Of a stretch of 64,000 nucleotides of DNA, positions 18,538 to 27,013 are shown piece by piece. The notes beneath the pieces were generated by a model. The model had not been told where the DNA came from. It did no database searches and saw only the letters and a program-made list of their open reading frames with translations. Numbering within the stretch: position 1 is the stretch's first letter; each line of letters begins with the position of its first letter. Source of the stretch: Variovorax sp. SG517 (GTDB lineage: Bacteria; Pseudomonadota; Gammaproteobacteria; Burkholderiales; Burkholderiaceae_C); the NCBI RefSeq assembly GCF_013376045.1, contig NZ_JABMJG010000003.1, positions 1-64,000 on the forward strand. Direction: 5' to 3'. The position numbers were made by a program, and so were the translations under genes.

Positions 18538-19896
18538 TCAGCCCGGCGCGCGTTGCTGCAGCGCCGCCTCTGCGGCCAGCGCCACCGCGGCCAGCCGCGC
18601 GTCGTCGCCGCGCACCGATGCCAGCATCAGCCCCACCGGCAGATCGCCCGGCGCGTGGCATGGCAGGCTGAAGGCGCAGCCGTCGAGCAGGTTGATCGCG
18701 AAGGTGTTGCGCAGCAGCAGGCCGTTGGCCCTGAAGAAGGCCGCGTCTTCCGCCAGCGCCGCAATGGGCGGCGCGACGATCGGCACGGTCGGGCACACAA
18801 GTGCGTCGAAGCCCTCGATGGCGCGCTCGACGCGGCCGATCCAGTTTCTCCGGCGGTCCTGCATGGCGATGTAGTCTGCCGCGCGCACCTCGGTGCCGAG
18901 GGCGATGCGGGCGGCCACGCGCGAGTCGAAACCGTCGCGCTTGGCGGCGAAGCGTTCGCGATGCACGGCCGATGCCTCCACCGGCGAGAAGCCGCCGGGC
19001 GCGTTGACGGTGGCGATCTCCGCGAGCTCGGCCAGCGTGATGTCCACGATCTGCGCGCCCGCGGCCGACAGCGCCTGCAGCGCACCGTCGAAGGCGCGTG
19101 CGACGGCGGGTTCGATGTCGTCGAACATCAGCGTGCGCGGCACGGCCAGGCGCGTGCCCTGCAGCGAGCGTCGGCGCACCGCGAGCGGCGCGTCGGCGAT
19201 GGCGGCGTCGGCGGCCAGGCAGTCTTCCACGCTGCGCGCCATGGCGCACACCGTGTCGAGCGAGCGCGCGAGTTCGAAGGCGCCCGTGCGCGGCACGCGC
19301 GACTGCGTGCTCTTGAAGCCGACCAGCCCGCACAGCGCGGCGGGAATGCGGATCGAGCCGCCCGTGTCCGAGCCCAGCCCCGCCACCGCGAGTCCCAGCG
19401 CCACCGACACCGCGGCGCCGGACGACGAACCGCCCGGAATGCGCGCCGTCTGTGCATCGGCCGGATTGCGCGGCGTGCCGTAGTGCGGATTGATGCCCAC
19501 GCCCGAGAACGCGAACTCCGTCATGTTGGTCTTGCCGACGATGGCCGCGCCCTGCGCGCGCAGCCGCGCCACGGCAACCGCGTCGCGCGCGGCCGGCGGC
19601 TCGCCCGCGCAGACGGCGGAGCCGGCCATGGTGGTCTCGCCGGCCACGTCGTAGAGATCCTTGACCGAGACGGGCAGGCCCGCGAGCGGGCCGAGCTCGA
19701 TGCCCGCCTTGCGCGCGGCGTCGGCATGGCGCGCGGCGGCGCGGGCCGCGTCGGCGTAGAGCCGCGTGAAGACATGGGCCGCGGCGGGCTGCGCTGCGGC
19801 ATCGAGCACCTGCTCGACCAGCGCCTCGTGCGACAACTCGCCGCGCGCGATGCGTTCGCGCAGGGCCGGAATGGTGAAGCCGTTCTTCGTCGTCAT
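18538..19896 (-). CDS. Amidase (amidase-signature family)
   Basis: A 452-residue hydrolase that cleaves a C-N amide bond. The Ser-cisSer-Lys triad is visible: Lys79 in PVSVKDLYDV, the cis-Ser in GGSSSGAA (about residue 158) and the nucleophile in GSDTGGSIRIPA (Ser181). Its start codon overlaps the stop of DUF2848 as TGATG, so it is the last gene of a coupled catabolic operon (unknown protein, MHS transporter, DUF2848, amidase). Related amidases act on small aliphatic or aryl amides, or allophanate; the substrate here is not evident. The frame is open far upstream but family similarity begins at 19896. Confidence 0.92.
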   Translation of the reverse strand: MTTKNGFTIPALRERIARGELSHEALVEQVLDAAAQPAAAHVFTRLYADAARAAARHADAARKAGIELGPLAGLPVSVKDLYDVAGETTMAGSAVCAGEPPAARDAVAVARLRAQGAAIVGKTNMTEFAFSGVGINPHYGTPRNPADAQTARIPGGSSSGAAVSVALGLAVAGLGSDTGGSIRIPAALCGLVGFKSTQSRVPRTGAFELARSLDTVCAMARSVEDCLAADAAIADAPLAVRRRSLQGTRLAVPRTLMFDDIEPAVARAFDGALQALSAAGAQIVDITLAELAEIATVNAPGGFSPVEASAVHRERFAAKRDGFDSRVAARIALGTEVRAADYIAMQDRRRNWIGRVERAIEGFDALVCPTVPIVAPPIAALAEDAAFFRANGLLLRNTFAINLLDGCAFSLPCHAPGDLPVGLMLASVRGDDARLAAVALAAEAALQQRAPG

Positions 19897-20633
19897 CACG
19901 CCACCACCGGCAGTGCTTCCACCGCATAGCGATGCACGATGCGGCGCCGGAGCTTCGGGTCGTGCAGTTCGATTTCCATCTGCGCGGCGGGTCGGATGCC
20001 TTCGCCCTTCGCGTTGGGCAGCGCGCCCAGCGTGCCGCAGGTCATGAAGAGGCCCTCGGGCGCGGAGCCTGCGCCGGGCATGCCGTCGCGCAGGCCGGCC
20101 AGCGGGCGGATCGAGGCGAGCGTGCCGCGCTGGTAGTCGATCCAGCGGCCGTCTTCGAGGATGCGCGAGCGCAGCTCCAGCGTGTCCTGGTGGGCCTGCA
20201 CGTCGCGCCAGCGCCAGGCGGTCTCGGCCACGGGCTTGGCGCACATCTGCTTCGACACGGCCACCGAGTAGCTCTCGACCTGGCGGTCGGTGTGGTCCGA
20301 GGCCACGCTCAGCCACCACTCGCCCTGCGAGAAGAACAGCACCGGCTCGGCCTCGCCGGAGCTCTGGTCGCCCAGCGCCTCGATGGCGGGCGATTGCGTC
20401 AGCAACTGGGCCGCCACGCGGTAGTACAGCGGCACGCTCGAAGGGCGCGGCACGCCGAGCGCCGCAAGCTCCTCGATGTGGTGCTCGATGGCGGCAATGT
20501 CGCGGCCGGTCCAGCCGGCCACCACCAGCGCGCGGGGCGCGACGAGGTGGATGGCCGCGGAGTGCGTGCCGTCGTCGGCGATGCTCTCGCAGGCGAAGCG
20601 CAACAGGGAATTCATGTTGTTCGTGCTCGCCAT
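19896..20633 (-). CDS. DUF2848 family protein (fumarylacetoacetate-hydrolase-like)
   Basis: A 245-residue protein matching DUF2848, a family related in fold to FAH hydrolases and repeatedly found beside amidases and transporters. Landmarks include VVAGWTGRD near residue 38, HIEELAALGVPRPSSVPLYY, ASDHTDRQVE and FMTCGTLGALP near the C-terminus. It probably binds or processes an acid or amide intermediate from the same pathway as its neighbours. Start at 20633; an internal ATG at 20615 is a weaker alternative. It is coupled to the amidase (TGATG) and starts 3 bp after the transporter stop. Confidence 0.85.
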   Translation of the reverse strand: MASTNNMNSLLRFACESIADDGTHSAAIHLVAPRALVVAGWTGRDIAAIEHHIEELAALGVPRPSSVPLYYRVAAQLLTQSPAIEALGDQSSGEAEPVLFFSQGEWWLSVASDHTDRQVESYSVAVSKQMCAKPVAETAWRWRDVQAHQDTLELRSRILEDGRWIDYQRGTLASIRPLAGLRDGMPGAGSAPEGLFMTCGTLGALPNAKGEGIRPAAQMEIELHDPKLRRRIVHRYAVEALPVVA

Positions 20634-20636
20634 CGA

Positions 20637-21962
20637 TCAGCTCTCCAGCGGGCGCTTGGCGGTTTCGCGGGCCACCGCGAGGGCGATCAGCGTCACGCCC
20701 AGCGCGGCCACCACGTAGAACGACACGGCCACCGTGCTGCCCCAGGACTTGAACAGGCTCGCGATGATCAGCGGCGCGAAGCCGCCGCCCACGATGCCCG
20801 CCAGCGTGTAGGCCAGCGAGGCGCCGGCGTAGCGCACGCGGCCGGGGAACTGCTCGGTGACGAAGGCGGCCTGCGGGCCGTACATCATCGCGTGGATCAG
20901 GAGGCCCACCACCACCGCCGCGCAGATCGCGACCGGGTGCGCGCTGTCCATCAGCACGAAGAACACGAAGGCCCACACCATGCCCAGCAGCGCGCCGGCG
21001 ATGTAGACCGGGCGGCGGCCGATGCGGTCGGAGAGGCTGCCGAACCACGGCACCGCGATCGCGTTGCAGGCCGCGCCGATCATCGTGGCGGTGAGCGCGA
21101 GCGGCCGCGACAGGTGCAGCACCGTCGTCACGTAGGTCAGCGTGAACACCACCACCAGCGCATACAGCACGTCGGAGCCGATGCGCGAGCCGCCGGCCAC
21201 CAGCAGGCGGCGCCAGTGCTGGGTAAGCACTTCCTTGATGGGCGTCTTGGCCGTGGCCTTCTTCTCTTCCATCTCGCGGAAGACCGGCGTCTCGTCCACG
21301 CCGCGGCGCAGCCACAGGCCGAACAGCACCAGCGCCACGCTGGAGATGAAGGGAATGCGCCAGCCCCAGTTCTGGAAGTCTTCCGGGCTCAGCCAGGCCG
21401 ACACGGCGGCGATGAAGCCGGTGCCGATCAGCGTGCCGCACGAGGGGCCCACCTGCGTGAACGAGGCGTTGCGGCCGCGCTCGTCGGGCTTGCCGTGCTC
21501 CATCGACAGCAGCACCGCGCCGGCCCATTCGCCGCCGAGCGCCACGCCCTGCACGAAGCGCAGCGCCACCAGCGCGACAGGCGCCCAGATGCCCCAGCTC
21601 GCGTAGGTGGGCAGCAGGCCCATCAGCCCGGTGGAGACGCCCATGATGACCAGCGTGGCCACCAGCACGAAGCGCCGGCCCAGCCGATCGCCGAGGTGGC
21701 CGAACACCACGCCGCCCAGCGGACGCGAGATGTAGCCGACAGCGTAGGTCGAGAACGCGAGGATGGTGCCGGTGAGCGGGTCGAACGACGGGAAGAACAC
21801 CGCGTTGAAGACCAGCGCGGCCATGATGTTGTAGACGGTGAAGTCGTACCACTCCAGCGTGGTGCCGATGGAGCTGGCCATGGCCAGCCGGCCCATCTTC
21901 GCGGACCCGTGCGCAGGCGGCGTGGCTGCGGTGGCCGCAGCGGAGAGAACATGTTCGGTCAT
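20637..21962 (-). CDS. MFS transporter, metabolite:H+ symporter (MHS) family
   Basis: A 441-residue inner-membrane transporter with twelve predicted helices. The family signature RPLGGVVFGHLGDRLGRR lies between helices 2 and 3, and SSIGTTLEWYDFTVYN at the start is typical of the MHS group (proline/betaine, citrate, shikimate and aromatic-acid symporters). The ATG at 21962 is chosen because AAAGG lies 8-12 nt upstream; an in-frame ATG at 21989 lacks a ribosome site. Its position between DUF2848 and a small unknown gene suggests it imports the substrate of the amidase pathway. Confidence 0.9.
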   Translation of the reverse strand: MTEHVLSAAATAATPPAHGSAKMGRLAMASSIGTTLEWYDFTVYNIMAALVFNAVFFPSFDPLTGTILAFSTYAVGYISRPLGGVVFGHLGDRLGRRFVLVATLVIMGVSTGLMGLLPTYASWGIWAPVALVALRFVQGVALGGEWAGAVLLSMEHGKPDERGRNASFTQVGPSCGTLIGTGFIAAVSAWLSPEDFQNWGWRIPFISSVALVLFGLWLRRGVDETPVFREMEEKKATAKTPIKEVLTQHWRRLLVAGGSRIGSDVLYALVVVFTLTYVTTVLHLSRPLALTATMIGAACNAIAVPWFGSLSDRIGRRPVYIAGALLGMVWAFVFFVLMDSAHPVAICAAVVVGLLIHAMMYGPQAAFVTEQFPGRVRYAGASLAYTLAGIVGGGFAPLIIASLFKSWGSTVAVSFYVVAALGVTLIALAVARETAKRPLES

Positions 21963-21999
21963 GGAAATACCTTTGTTCGGTGAAGACATGGAAGTCGGT

Positions 22000-22683
22000 T
22001 CAGGCCAGCTCGCCCGCGCCCAGCTTCCAGCCGAGCGAGAGCAGCCAGCCGGTGGCGGGATCGGCGTCTAGAGCGGAGGCGGCCGCGGCGCGCGCGGCGC
22101 GGGCCGCGGCTTCGCTGCTGGTCTCGATCACCAGCAGCGGCTGCAGCACGCGGCCTTCGGTGGATTCGCGCGGCAGCGGCGTGCTCAGCGCGGCATCGGG
22201 CACGAGCAGGTACGACTGCACGAAGCCTGCCTGCTCCTTCCTCAGCTGCTGGCCGATGCGCTCGGCGCCTTGCACCAGAGCCCCGGCATCGGCGGCTGCG
22301 GCCAGCGGCAGCACGACCACGTGGCTGCCGCTGCCGAAGCCCGTCACCGCGCCCACGGCGCACACGCGGCGCACCGGCTGGCGCATGCGCTCGAGGTTGG
22401 CGACCGACCACGGCGTCTGCTTCTCGAACGCGGCGCGGTAGCCGGGCGAGCCGAACACCGCGAGCGATTCGGTGCGGTACAGGCCCAGGTACTTGCGCCC
22501 GCCCTCGAGCGAGAAGTAGCGCGCGCCCGAGAGAAAGCCTGGAATGCGCACGCGCTCTTCCACGTGCTCCTGGTCGTACCAGCGGTTGAAGTCGACCTCG
22601 TCGGCCGGCTCCACGTCGGACGCGACGAACAGCATGCCGTTTGCCGTCGCTGCTGCGGAAGAAGGGGAGTCAGTGGTGTTCAT
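22000..22683 (-). CDS. Hypothetical protein, dimeric alpha/beta-barrel (EthD-like) fold likely
   Basis: A 227-residue protein. The segment DEVDFNRWYDQEHVEERVRIPGF near residue 30 and ARYFSLEGGRKYLGLYR after it are the kind seen in two-stranded ferredoxin-like dimeric barrel proteins (EthD/DUF4286-like). Such folds often bind aromatic or hydrophobic intermediates. A second, weaker copy of the pattern may form the C-terminal half, giving an internal duplication. It is the first gene of the transporter/DUF2848/amidase run, 37 bp before the transporter. Exact function unknown. Confidence 0.7.
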   Translation of the reverse strand: MNTTDSPSSAAATANGMLFVASDVEPADEVDFNRWYDQEHVEERVRIPGFLSGARYFSLEGGRKYLGLYRTESLAVFGSPGYRAAFEKQTPWSVANLERMRQPVRRVCAVGAVTGFGSGSHVVVLPLAAAADAGALVQGAERIGQQLRKEQAGFVQSYLLVPDAALSTPLPRESTEGRVLQPLLVIETSSEAAARAARAAAASALDADPATGWLLSLGWKLGAGELA

Positions 22684-22827
22684 GGCGGCGGAAGAGCGTC
22701 GGGCCTTCGAAAAAATGAAGGCGCGATCTTCCGTCGCAGGGTCGGACTGTCACAAACGAGTTTTTCTGGGCGACAGCCACAAGAATTACTGGCCCCTTTT
22801 CGGGGCCTGGATGCGCCATTTCGAGGG

Positions 22828-23745
22828 TTAACCCTCTGTGGAGGCGCTCCATGTTGGTGCGACGGCCGAGGTCGTGAACTGGTCGGAGGCCCGGCAGGCC
22901 AGCTCGGCCACGAGCCGGATGGCATCGGAGTCGGCGGCTTCGAGGTGGCTCACGACGATGCGCTGGGGCGAGATGAGCGCATCGCACTCGATGATCCGCA
23001 CGTCTCCGGTGGCCACGTATTCATAGCAGGGCGGCAGAGGCACCAGCGCGTTGCCGAAGCCCGCCTTCACCAGCCGCGCAAGTGCCGAGATCGAGCTCAC
23101 GCAGTGCACCTTGCCCAGCGGAATGCCCGCCGCGCGGAAGAGGTTCTTCAGCGCCTCGTGCGGCTGCGAGCCGGGGCTCATCGTGAGCACGGGCTGGCGC
23201 AGCAGCTGCTCGACGGTCTGCGTGCCCTCGGCACCGGGCGGCCCGACCCAGCCCATGGGCATCGGCAGGCAGGGCGTGCTCACGATGCCCGCGCCGGCGA
23301 TGTGGTCGGTCTGCAGCGCGATGTCGAGCGCGCCTTCGCGCAGCCCGCGGTGCAGCGCCAGAGTGGTCTCGGAGGTCAGCTGCACCTCGATGCCCGGATA
23401 GGTGGAGCGCAGGTTGGTCAGGAAGCCCAGCAGCCAGGTGTGAACCACGGTCTCGATGGCGCCGATGCGCACCAGCCCGAGGATGTCCTCCCGTGGACGG
23501 CCGAGCGAGACGATCTCGCGGCGCAGCTCCAGCAGCCGCTCGCCGTAGTCCATCAGCCGCACGCCGACGGGCGTGAGCCGCAGCTCGCGCGCGTCGCGTT
23601 CGAACAGGCGCGCACCGATGTCTTCTTCGAGGGAGGCGACGCGGTTGGACACCGCCGCCTGCGTGATGTGGAGCCGGTCGCTCGCGGCGCGGAAGCTGCC
23701 CAGCCGCGCGGCCCAGAGAAAGGCTTCTACAAATCTTGTGTTCAT
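22828..23745 (-). CDS. LysR-family transcriptional regulator of the amidase cluster
   Basis: A 305-residue LysR protein. The helix-turn-helix spans about residues 5-62 (GSFRAASDRLHITQAAVSNRV) and the effector domain follows. It lies directly upstream of the five-gene catabolic run on the same strand, with a 144-bp gap that can hold a promoter, so it is the obvious candidate regulator. This is an unusual geometry for a LysR protein, which is more often divergent from its target. The inducer is unknown. The ATG at 23745 begins the domain without extra residues. Confidence 0.9.
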   Translation of the reverse strand: MNTRFVEAFLWAARLGSFRAASDRLHITQAAVSNRVASLEEDIGARLFERDARELRLTPVGVRLMDYGERLLELRREIVSLGRPREDILGLVRIGAIETVVHTWLLGFLTNLRSTYPGIEVQLTSETTLALHRGLREGALDIALQTDHIAGAGIVSTPCLPMPMGWVGPPGAEGTQTVEQLLRQPVLTMSPGSQPHEALKNLFRAAGIPLGKVHCVSSISALARLVKAGFGNALVPLPPCYEYVATGDVRIIECDALISPQRIVVSHLEAADSDAIRLVAELACRASDQFTTSAVAPTWSASTEG

Positions 23746-23815
23746 GAGGGCACCTGCGGGCCATTCTGCCCGCATCGCGCCTGCACGAGAACTTGCGTCC
23801 TACCGCTGCCGCTTG

Positions 23816-24181
23816 CTAGCCGGCGTCGTAGAAGAACTCTTCCCGCACGATCTTCCCGTCCTTGACGGTGTAGAGCGCCATTTCCTCCATGGTGAAGCGG
23901 TGGCCGGTGGCTTTCATCGTCACGTCGAAGCGGAAGCCGACGATGAAGCGGTCGTCGTGAGGCCACGGGCCGGCGACCTGCATGGCATGCACTTCATGGT
24001 TGGCGGTCCACCATTCGCCCTTGGCCCTGATGGCCGCGAGCCCGACCGCCTCGCGCGCCTGGCCGGGCGGGGCGCTGGCCTCGACGCTCACGGCCTCGGG
24101 TGCATAGAGCACCTGGGCGCCTTCGAAATTTCCGTCCTTGCACAGCGCCACGAGCTTGTCGGCGATTTCCTTGGTGTTCAT
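23816..24181 (-). CDS. SnoaL-like / NTF2-fold protein
   Basis: A 121-residue protein of the NTF2/SnoaL-like superfamily. An N-terminal helix pair (IADKLVALCKDGNFEGAQVLYAPEAV is its span) is followed by curved-sheet strands including VGFRFDVTMKATGHRFTMEEMALYTVKDGKIVREEFFY, the usual ending of this fold. Members are small-molecule isomerases, hydrolases or binding proteins, and many have no assigned activity. It follows NIPSNAP by 99 bp on the same strand. Confidence 0.85.
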   Translation of the reverse strand: MNTKEIADKLVALCKDGNFEGAQVLYAPEAVSVEASAPPGQAREAVGLAAIRAKGEWWTANHEVHAMQVAGPWPHDDRFIVGFRFDVTMKATGHRFTMEEMALYTVKDGKIVREEFFYDAG

Positions 24182-24280
24182 GAGTTTCTCCTGCGAACGT
24201 TGGGAGGGAACGAGCGAACGAACGAAGACCGGGGGCGCAGTTTAGGCCTGCGGTGCCTGTCTTTTCCCGGCTTTTGTTTC

Positions 24281-24634
24281 TCAGCGGGAATCGGGGCCGT
24301 TGAGCGCGCGCATGCTGTCCACGGCTTCGGGCGAGGCCCACAGCAAGGTGTTCAGGTAGGTCTCGATGCGATCCACCAGCGCGCCGCGCGGTCCGTCGCG
24401 CCATTCCGGGGAGCCGTAGAACGCGGCCTGCTCGGCTTCGAGCGCTGCGCGGTCGGCATAGGCGCGCACGAGGTGGTAGGTCTCCTCCTCGTGGTCCGAC
24501 CCGCCGTAGGCAACCACGTCCATGCCCCTGTCGCGCAGCATCGGCACCGCGCGTTCGTGCATGGCCTGGTGGAAGGCATCGAGGGTGCCGGGCTTGAGCC
24601 GGTAGGTTCGGATCTCCAGCAGCATCTGCTTCAT
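24281..24634 (-). CDS. NIPSNAP family protein
   Basis: A 117-residue protein of the NIPSNAP family, with the ferredoxin-like opening LEIRTYRLKPGTLDAFHQAM and the RDGPRGAL region. Bacterial members form dimeric alpha/beta barrels and have no settled function. Its ATG overlaps the stop of the upstream 2OG-dioxygenase gene by 4 bp (ATGA), so the two are translated together and may act on the same compound. Confidence 0.88.
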   Translation of the reverse strand: MKQMLLEIRTYRLKPGTLDAFHQAMHERAVPMLRDRGMDVVAYGGSDHEEETYHLVRAYADRAALEAEQAAFYGSPEWRDGPRGALVDRIETYLNTLLWASPEAVDSMRALNGPDSR

Positions 24635-25038
24635 GGCGGCGGCCTTTCTCCAGCGTCGGACCTGCCCGGCCGCAACACCCAGCCGAGCGAGAACACATAG
24701 CGGCTGCCGCCCACCACCCGCGTCACGCTGTGCTCGCAGGCATCGGGGCGGAACAGCTTGATGCGCCGTGTCGCGAAGATCGGCGTGGCGCAGACGAACT
24801 CGCCGCCCGAGCGCGGCGACTTCAGCACGATGTTCAGCCGGTAGTGCCGCCCGGCCTGCACCGGGTCGGTATGCGGCGGAATCTCCGAGCCCTCGGGGTA
24901 GCGGATGAGGTAGCTGTCGAACGGCAGCGGCCAGCGCGCCGTGAGCAGCAGCATCTTGTCGTATCCCGAGCCCTGGCGTCCGCGCTGCCAGCGGAAGGCC
25001 AGGGAGAAATAGCTGCGCAGTTCGGCGGCGAAACTCAT
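24631..25038 (-). CDS. Compact 2-oxoglutarate/Fe(II)-dependent oxygenase
   Basis: A 135-residue protein with the iron facial triad His56-x-Asp58 (PPHTDPV) and His103 (CEHSV), plus Arg113 in the position that binds the 2-oxoglutarate carboxylate. This is short for the 2OG-Fe(II) oxygenase superfamily, nearer the size of the P4H-like core domain alone, but the full motif set is present. It would hydroxylate an unknown substrate. The stop overlaps the NIPSNAP start (ATGA), and a gene for an unrecognised paralogous protein ends 43 bp upstream on the same strand. Confidence 0.8.
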   Translation of the reverse strand: MSFAAELRSYFSLAFRWQRGRQGSGYDKMLLLTARWPLPFDSYLIRYPEGSEIPPHTDPVQAGRHYRLNIVLKSPRSGGEFVCATPIFATRRIKLFRPDACEHSVTRVVGGSRYVFSLGWVLRPGRSDAGERPPP

Positions 25039-25081
25039 GCGGGATGTCGGGGAGCCTCCAGGCCGCGCATTCTGAACCGAT

Positions 25082-25747
25082 TCAGCAGAAGACGATCGCC
25101 GTCTTGTGCTCGATGCTCAGCCGCGCCGATTCGTACAGCAGCAGCCAGGACACGTACTCGCGGTACAGGCCGTCGTCTTCCTCGACCAGGTCGTCGATGC
25201 GTTCGGCTTCCTTGTCGGAGAGCTTGCCGTTCTCGAGGCGGATGCCCAGCGCGGGGGCGACGAACACCAGCTCGTCGAGCAGCCGCTGGGACGAGCCGAG
25301 CATGCCGCCGGGCAGCCCGCCGGCTTCTTCATCCTCGCCGCTGCCGCTTTCCTCGTCGAACAGCACTTCGTCGAAATCGATGGGAACGTAGAAGCCTTCC
25401 GCATCCGAATGGCACAGCAGATGGCTCTCGCAGCCGTCGAGCAGCGCCTGGATCTTCGGATCGGCCGTGGGGTCGACGTCGTCGGCCAGCGGCGTGGCCA
25501 CCCAGTCGGGCGACAGCACGCGGTGCGCATAGGCGCGGCGCAGGTAGTGGATGAAGGAGTACGGAAAACTGTCGATCGACGCGCGCGAGTCGAGTTCGAG
25601 CGGCCCGCGCGGTTCGGTGTGCGGGGGAAGCCCCGCGGCTGCGAGCACGCGGTTGACTTCGGCCAGTTCCTCCTCGAAGCCCTCGGCGCTTTCGGGATCG
25701 TCTTCCAGCAGTTCGGCGAGCATGCCGACGCAGACAGCCAGGCCCAT
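25082..25747 (-). CDS. Unrecognised acidic protein, paralogue A
   Basis: A 221-residue cytosolic acidic protein with no family I recognise. It is a paralogue of the protein encoded at 26361-27002: the C-terminal 77 residues agree at about three quarters of positions, with blocks such as FPYSFIHYLRRAYA, CHSDAEG, DFDEVL and YESARLSI conserved. Compared with its partner it carries an acidic insertion (ESGSGEDEEAG, about residue 145). Both genes flank a secreted-protein gene behind the alpha-2-macroglobulin gene. There is no transmembrane segment or signal peptide. The conserved Cys-His-Ser-Asp cluster could be functional. A role as immunity or housekeeping partner is conceivable, but nothing in the sequence fixes it. 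Confidence 0.7.
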   Translation of the reverse strand: MGLAVCVGMLAELLEDDPESAEGFEEELAEVNRVLAAAGLPPHTEPRGPLELDSRASIDSFPYSFIHYLRRAYAHRVLSPDWVATPLADDVDPTADPKIQALLDGCESHLLCHSDAEGFYVPIDFDEVLFDEESGSGEDEEAGGLPGGMLGSSQRLLDELVFVAPALGIRLENGKLSDKEAERIDDLVEEDDGLYREYVSWLLLYESARLSIEHKTAIVFC

Positions 25748-25902
25748 GATGTTGTCCTCCAGGTTGTGGGTTCGCCGCGATGGTGAGGGCGGCCGGTGAA
25801 GGAGCGATGACCGATTGATGCTTCTTCAGCGCTCCCGTCCTGCACAGGTAGTCGCCGCAGCCGCGAAAGGCTTCGACAAGACGGGCTCGGGCATCGCCAG
25901 CA

Positions 25903-26337
25903 TTACCAGCTGCACTTCTTGCCGTCGTCGGAGCCGATGTCCTGCGAGAACGAATACTGCTTGCCGCTGCGCAGGTTCTTGTAGTCGAAGCCGTAGATGT
26001 TGGCGCCCTGGGTCGTCACGACGTACTGGCCTGCGATGCGGCCGTCGACGATCTCTGCCCAGGTGGTGATGTACTCCCACGGCCGGCCCTCGGGCTTGTC
26101 GCCGACCTCGTTCTTCACCGGCACGATGGTGATCACGCGCGACGACCCCTTGTACCTGACGTAGCCGCCCGACCAGTTGCTGTTCGGGTCGGAAAACACG
26201 CGCCACTCCAGGCGGATCGATTGCCCGGAGGATTCCGTCAGGCAGCGGTAGTCGACGGATACCGGCGCATCGCCCGATGCGGCCAGCGCCGACAAGGGCA
26301 GCAGGAGTCCTGCGAGCGCCAGGCGGATGTCGTTCAT
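25903..26337 (-). CDS. Secreted hypothetical protein between two paralogues
   Basis: A 144-residue exported protein. The ATG at 26337 gives the signal peptide MNDIRLALAGLLLPLSALAA (cleavage before SGD). The mature part has only two clear cysteines (RCLTES and KKCSW at the very C-terminus) and a beta-rich central region with GGYVRYKGSSRVITIVPVKN. No family or catalytic motif is recognised. It is placed precisely between two copies of an unknown cytosolic protein and behind the periplasmic alpha-2-macroglobulin. That order suggests, without proof, that it works in the periplasm with those products. Confidence 0.7.
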   Translation of the reverse strand: MNDIRLALAGLLLPLSALAASGDAPVSVDYRCLTESSGQSIRLEWRVFSDPNSNWSGGYVRYKGSSRVITIVPVKNEVGDKPEGRPWEYITTWAEIVDGRIAGQYVVTTQGANIYGFDYKNLRSGKQYSFSQDIGSDDGKKCSW

Positions 26338-26360
26338 GTCAGCCGGAGCGGGCGAACTGC

Positions 26361-27002
26361 TCAGTTGAAGACGATCGCCGTCTTGTGCGCAATGCTCAGC
26401 CGGGCCGATTCGTAGAGCCGCAGCCACGACACGTATTCCCGGTAGAGGCCGCCGTCGGCATCGATCAGGCGTGCGATGCGCGCGGCTTCTTCGTCCGACA
26501 GCTCGCCGTCGGCCAGTTCGATGCCGAGGGCGGGCGCCACCAGCACCAATTCGTCGCGCAGGCGGTAGGACGAGCCGAGGATGCCGCCGGGCAGTTCCTG
26601 GCCCGGTTCGGCATACAGGACTTCGTCGAAATCGACCGGCACGTAGTAGCCCTCCGCGTCAGAGTGGCAGACCAAGTGGCTCTGCATGTCCGACAGCGCG
26701 TCGTCGACTGCCGGATCCTGCGAGGGATCGACGTCGTCTTCCACCGGCGTCGCCACCCAGCCGGGCTCGGCCGCGCGGATTGCATAGGCCCGGCGCAGGT
26801 AGTGGATGAACGAGTACGGAAAGCCGCCGATCGACGCGCGCGAGTGCATCGGCGGCAGCTCGCGGGGCTCGTGGTGCGGCGGAAGATCCGCCGCTGCGAG
26901 CACCTCGTTCGCTACGGTCAGCCCCTGCTGGAGCCATTCGGCCCCTTCGGGATCGTTCTGGAGCAGGTCGACGAGCACGCCGACGCTGATGGCAAGGCCC
27001 AC
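26361..27002 (-). CDS. Unrecognised acidic protein, paralogue B (GTG start)
   Basis: A 213-residue paralogue of the protein encoded at 25082-25747, without its acidic insertion. The GTG start at 27002 is chosen because the sequence then begins (M)GLAISVG exactly as paralogue A begins MGLAVCVG, and AAGGAAA lies just upstream, overlapping the stop of the alpha-2-macroglobulin gene. Only 11 bp separate it from that gene, so it should be expressed with it. Conserved features are HSRASI, FPYSFIHYLRRAYA, CHSDAEGYYVP and the C-terminal HKTAIVF. Function unknown. Selection has clearly kept the protein sequence of both copies. Confidence 0.72.
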   Translation of the reverse strand: MGLAISVGVLVDLLQNDPEGAEWLQQGLTVANEVLAAADLPPHHEPRELPPMHSRASIGGFPYSFIHYLRRAYAIRAAEPGWVATPVEDDVDPSQDPAVDDALSDMQSHLVCHSDAEGYYVPVDFDEVLYAEPGQELPGGILGSSYRLRDELVLVAPALGIELADGELSDEEAARIARLIDADGGLYREYVSWLRLYESARLSIAHKTAIVFN

Positions 27003-27013
27003 GGTGTGTTTCC

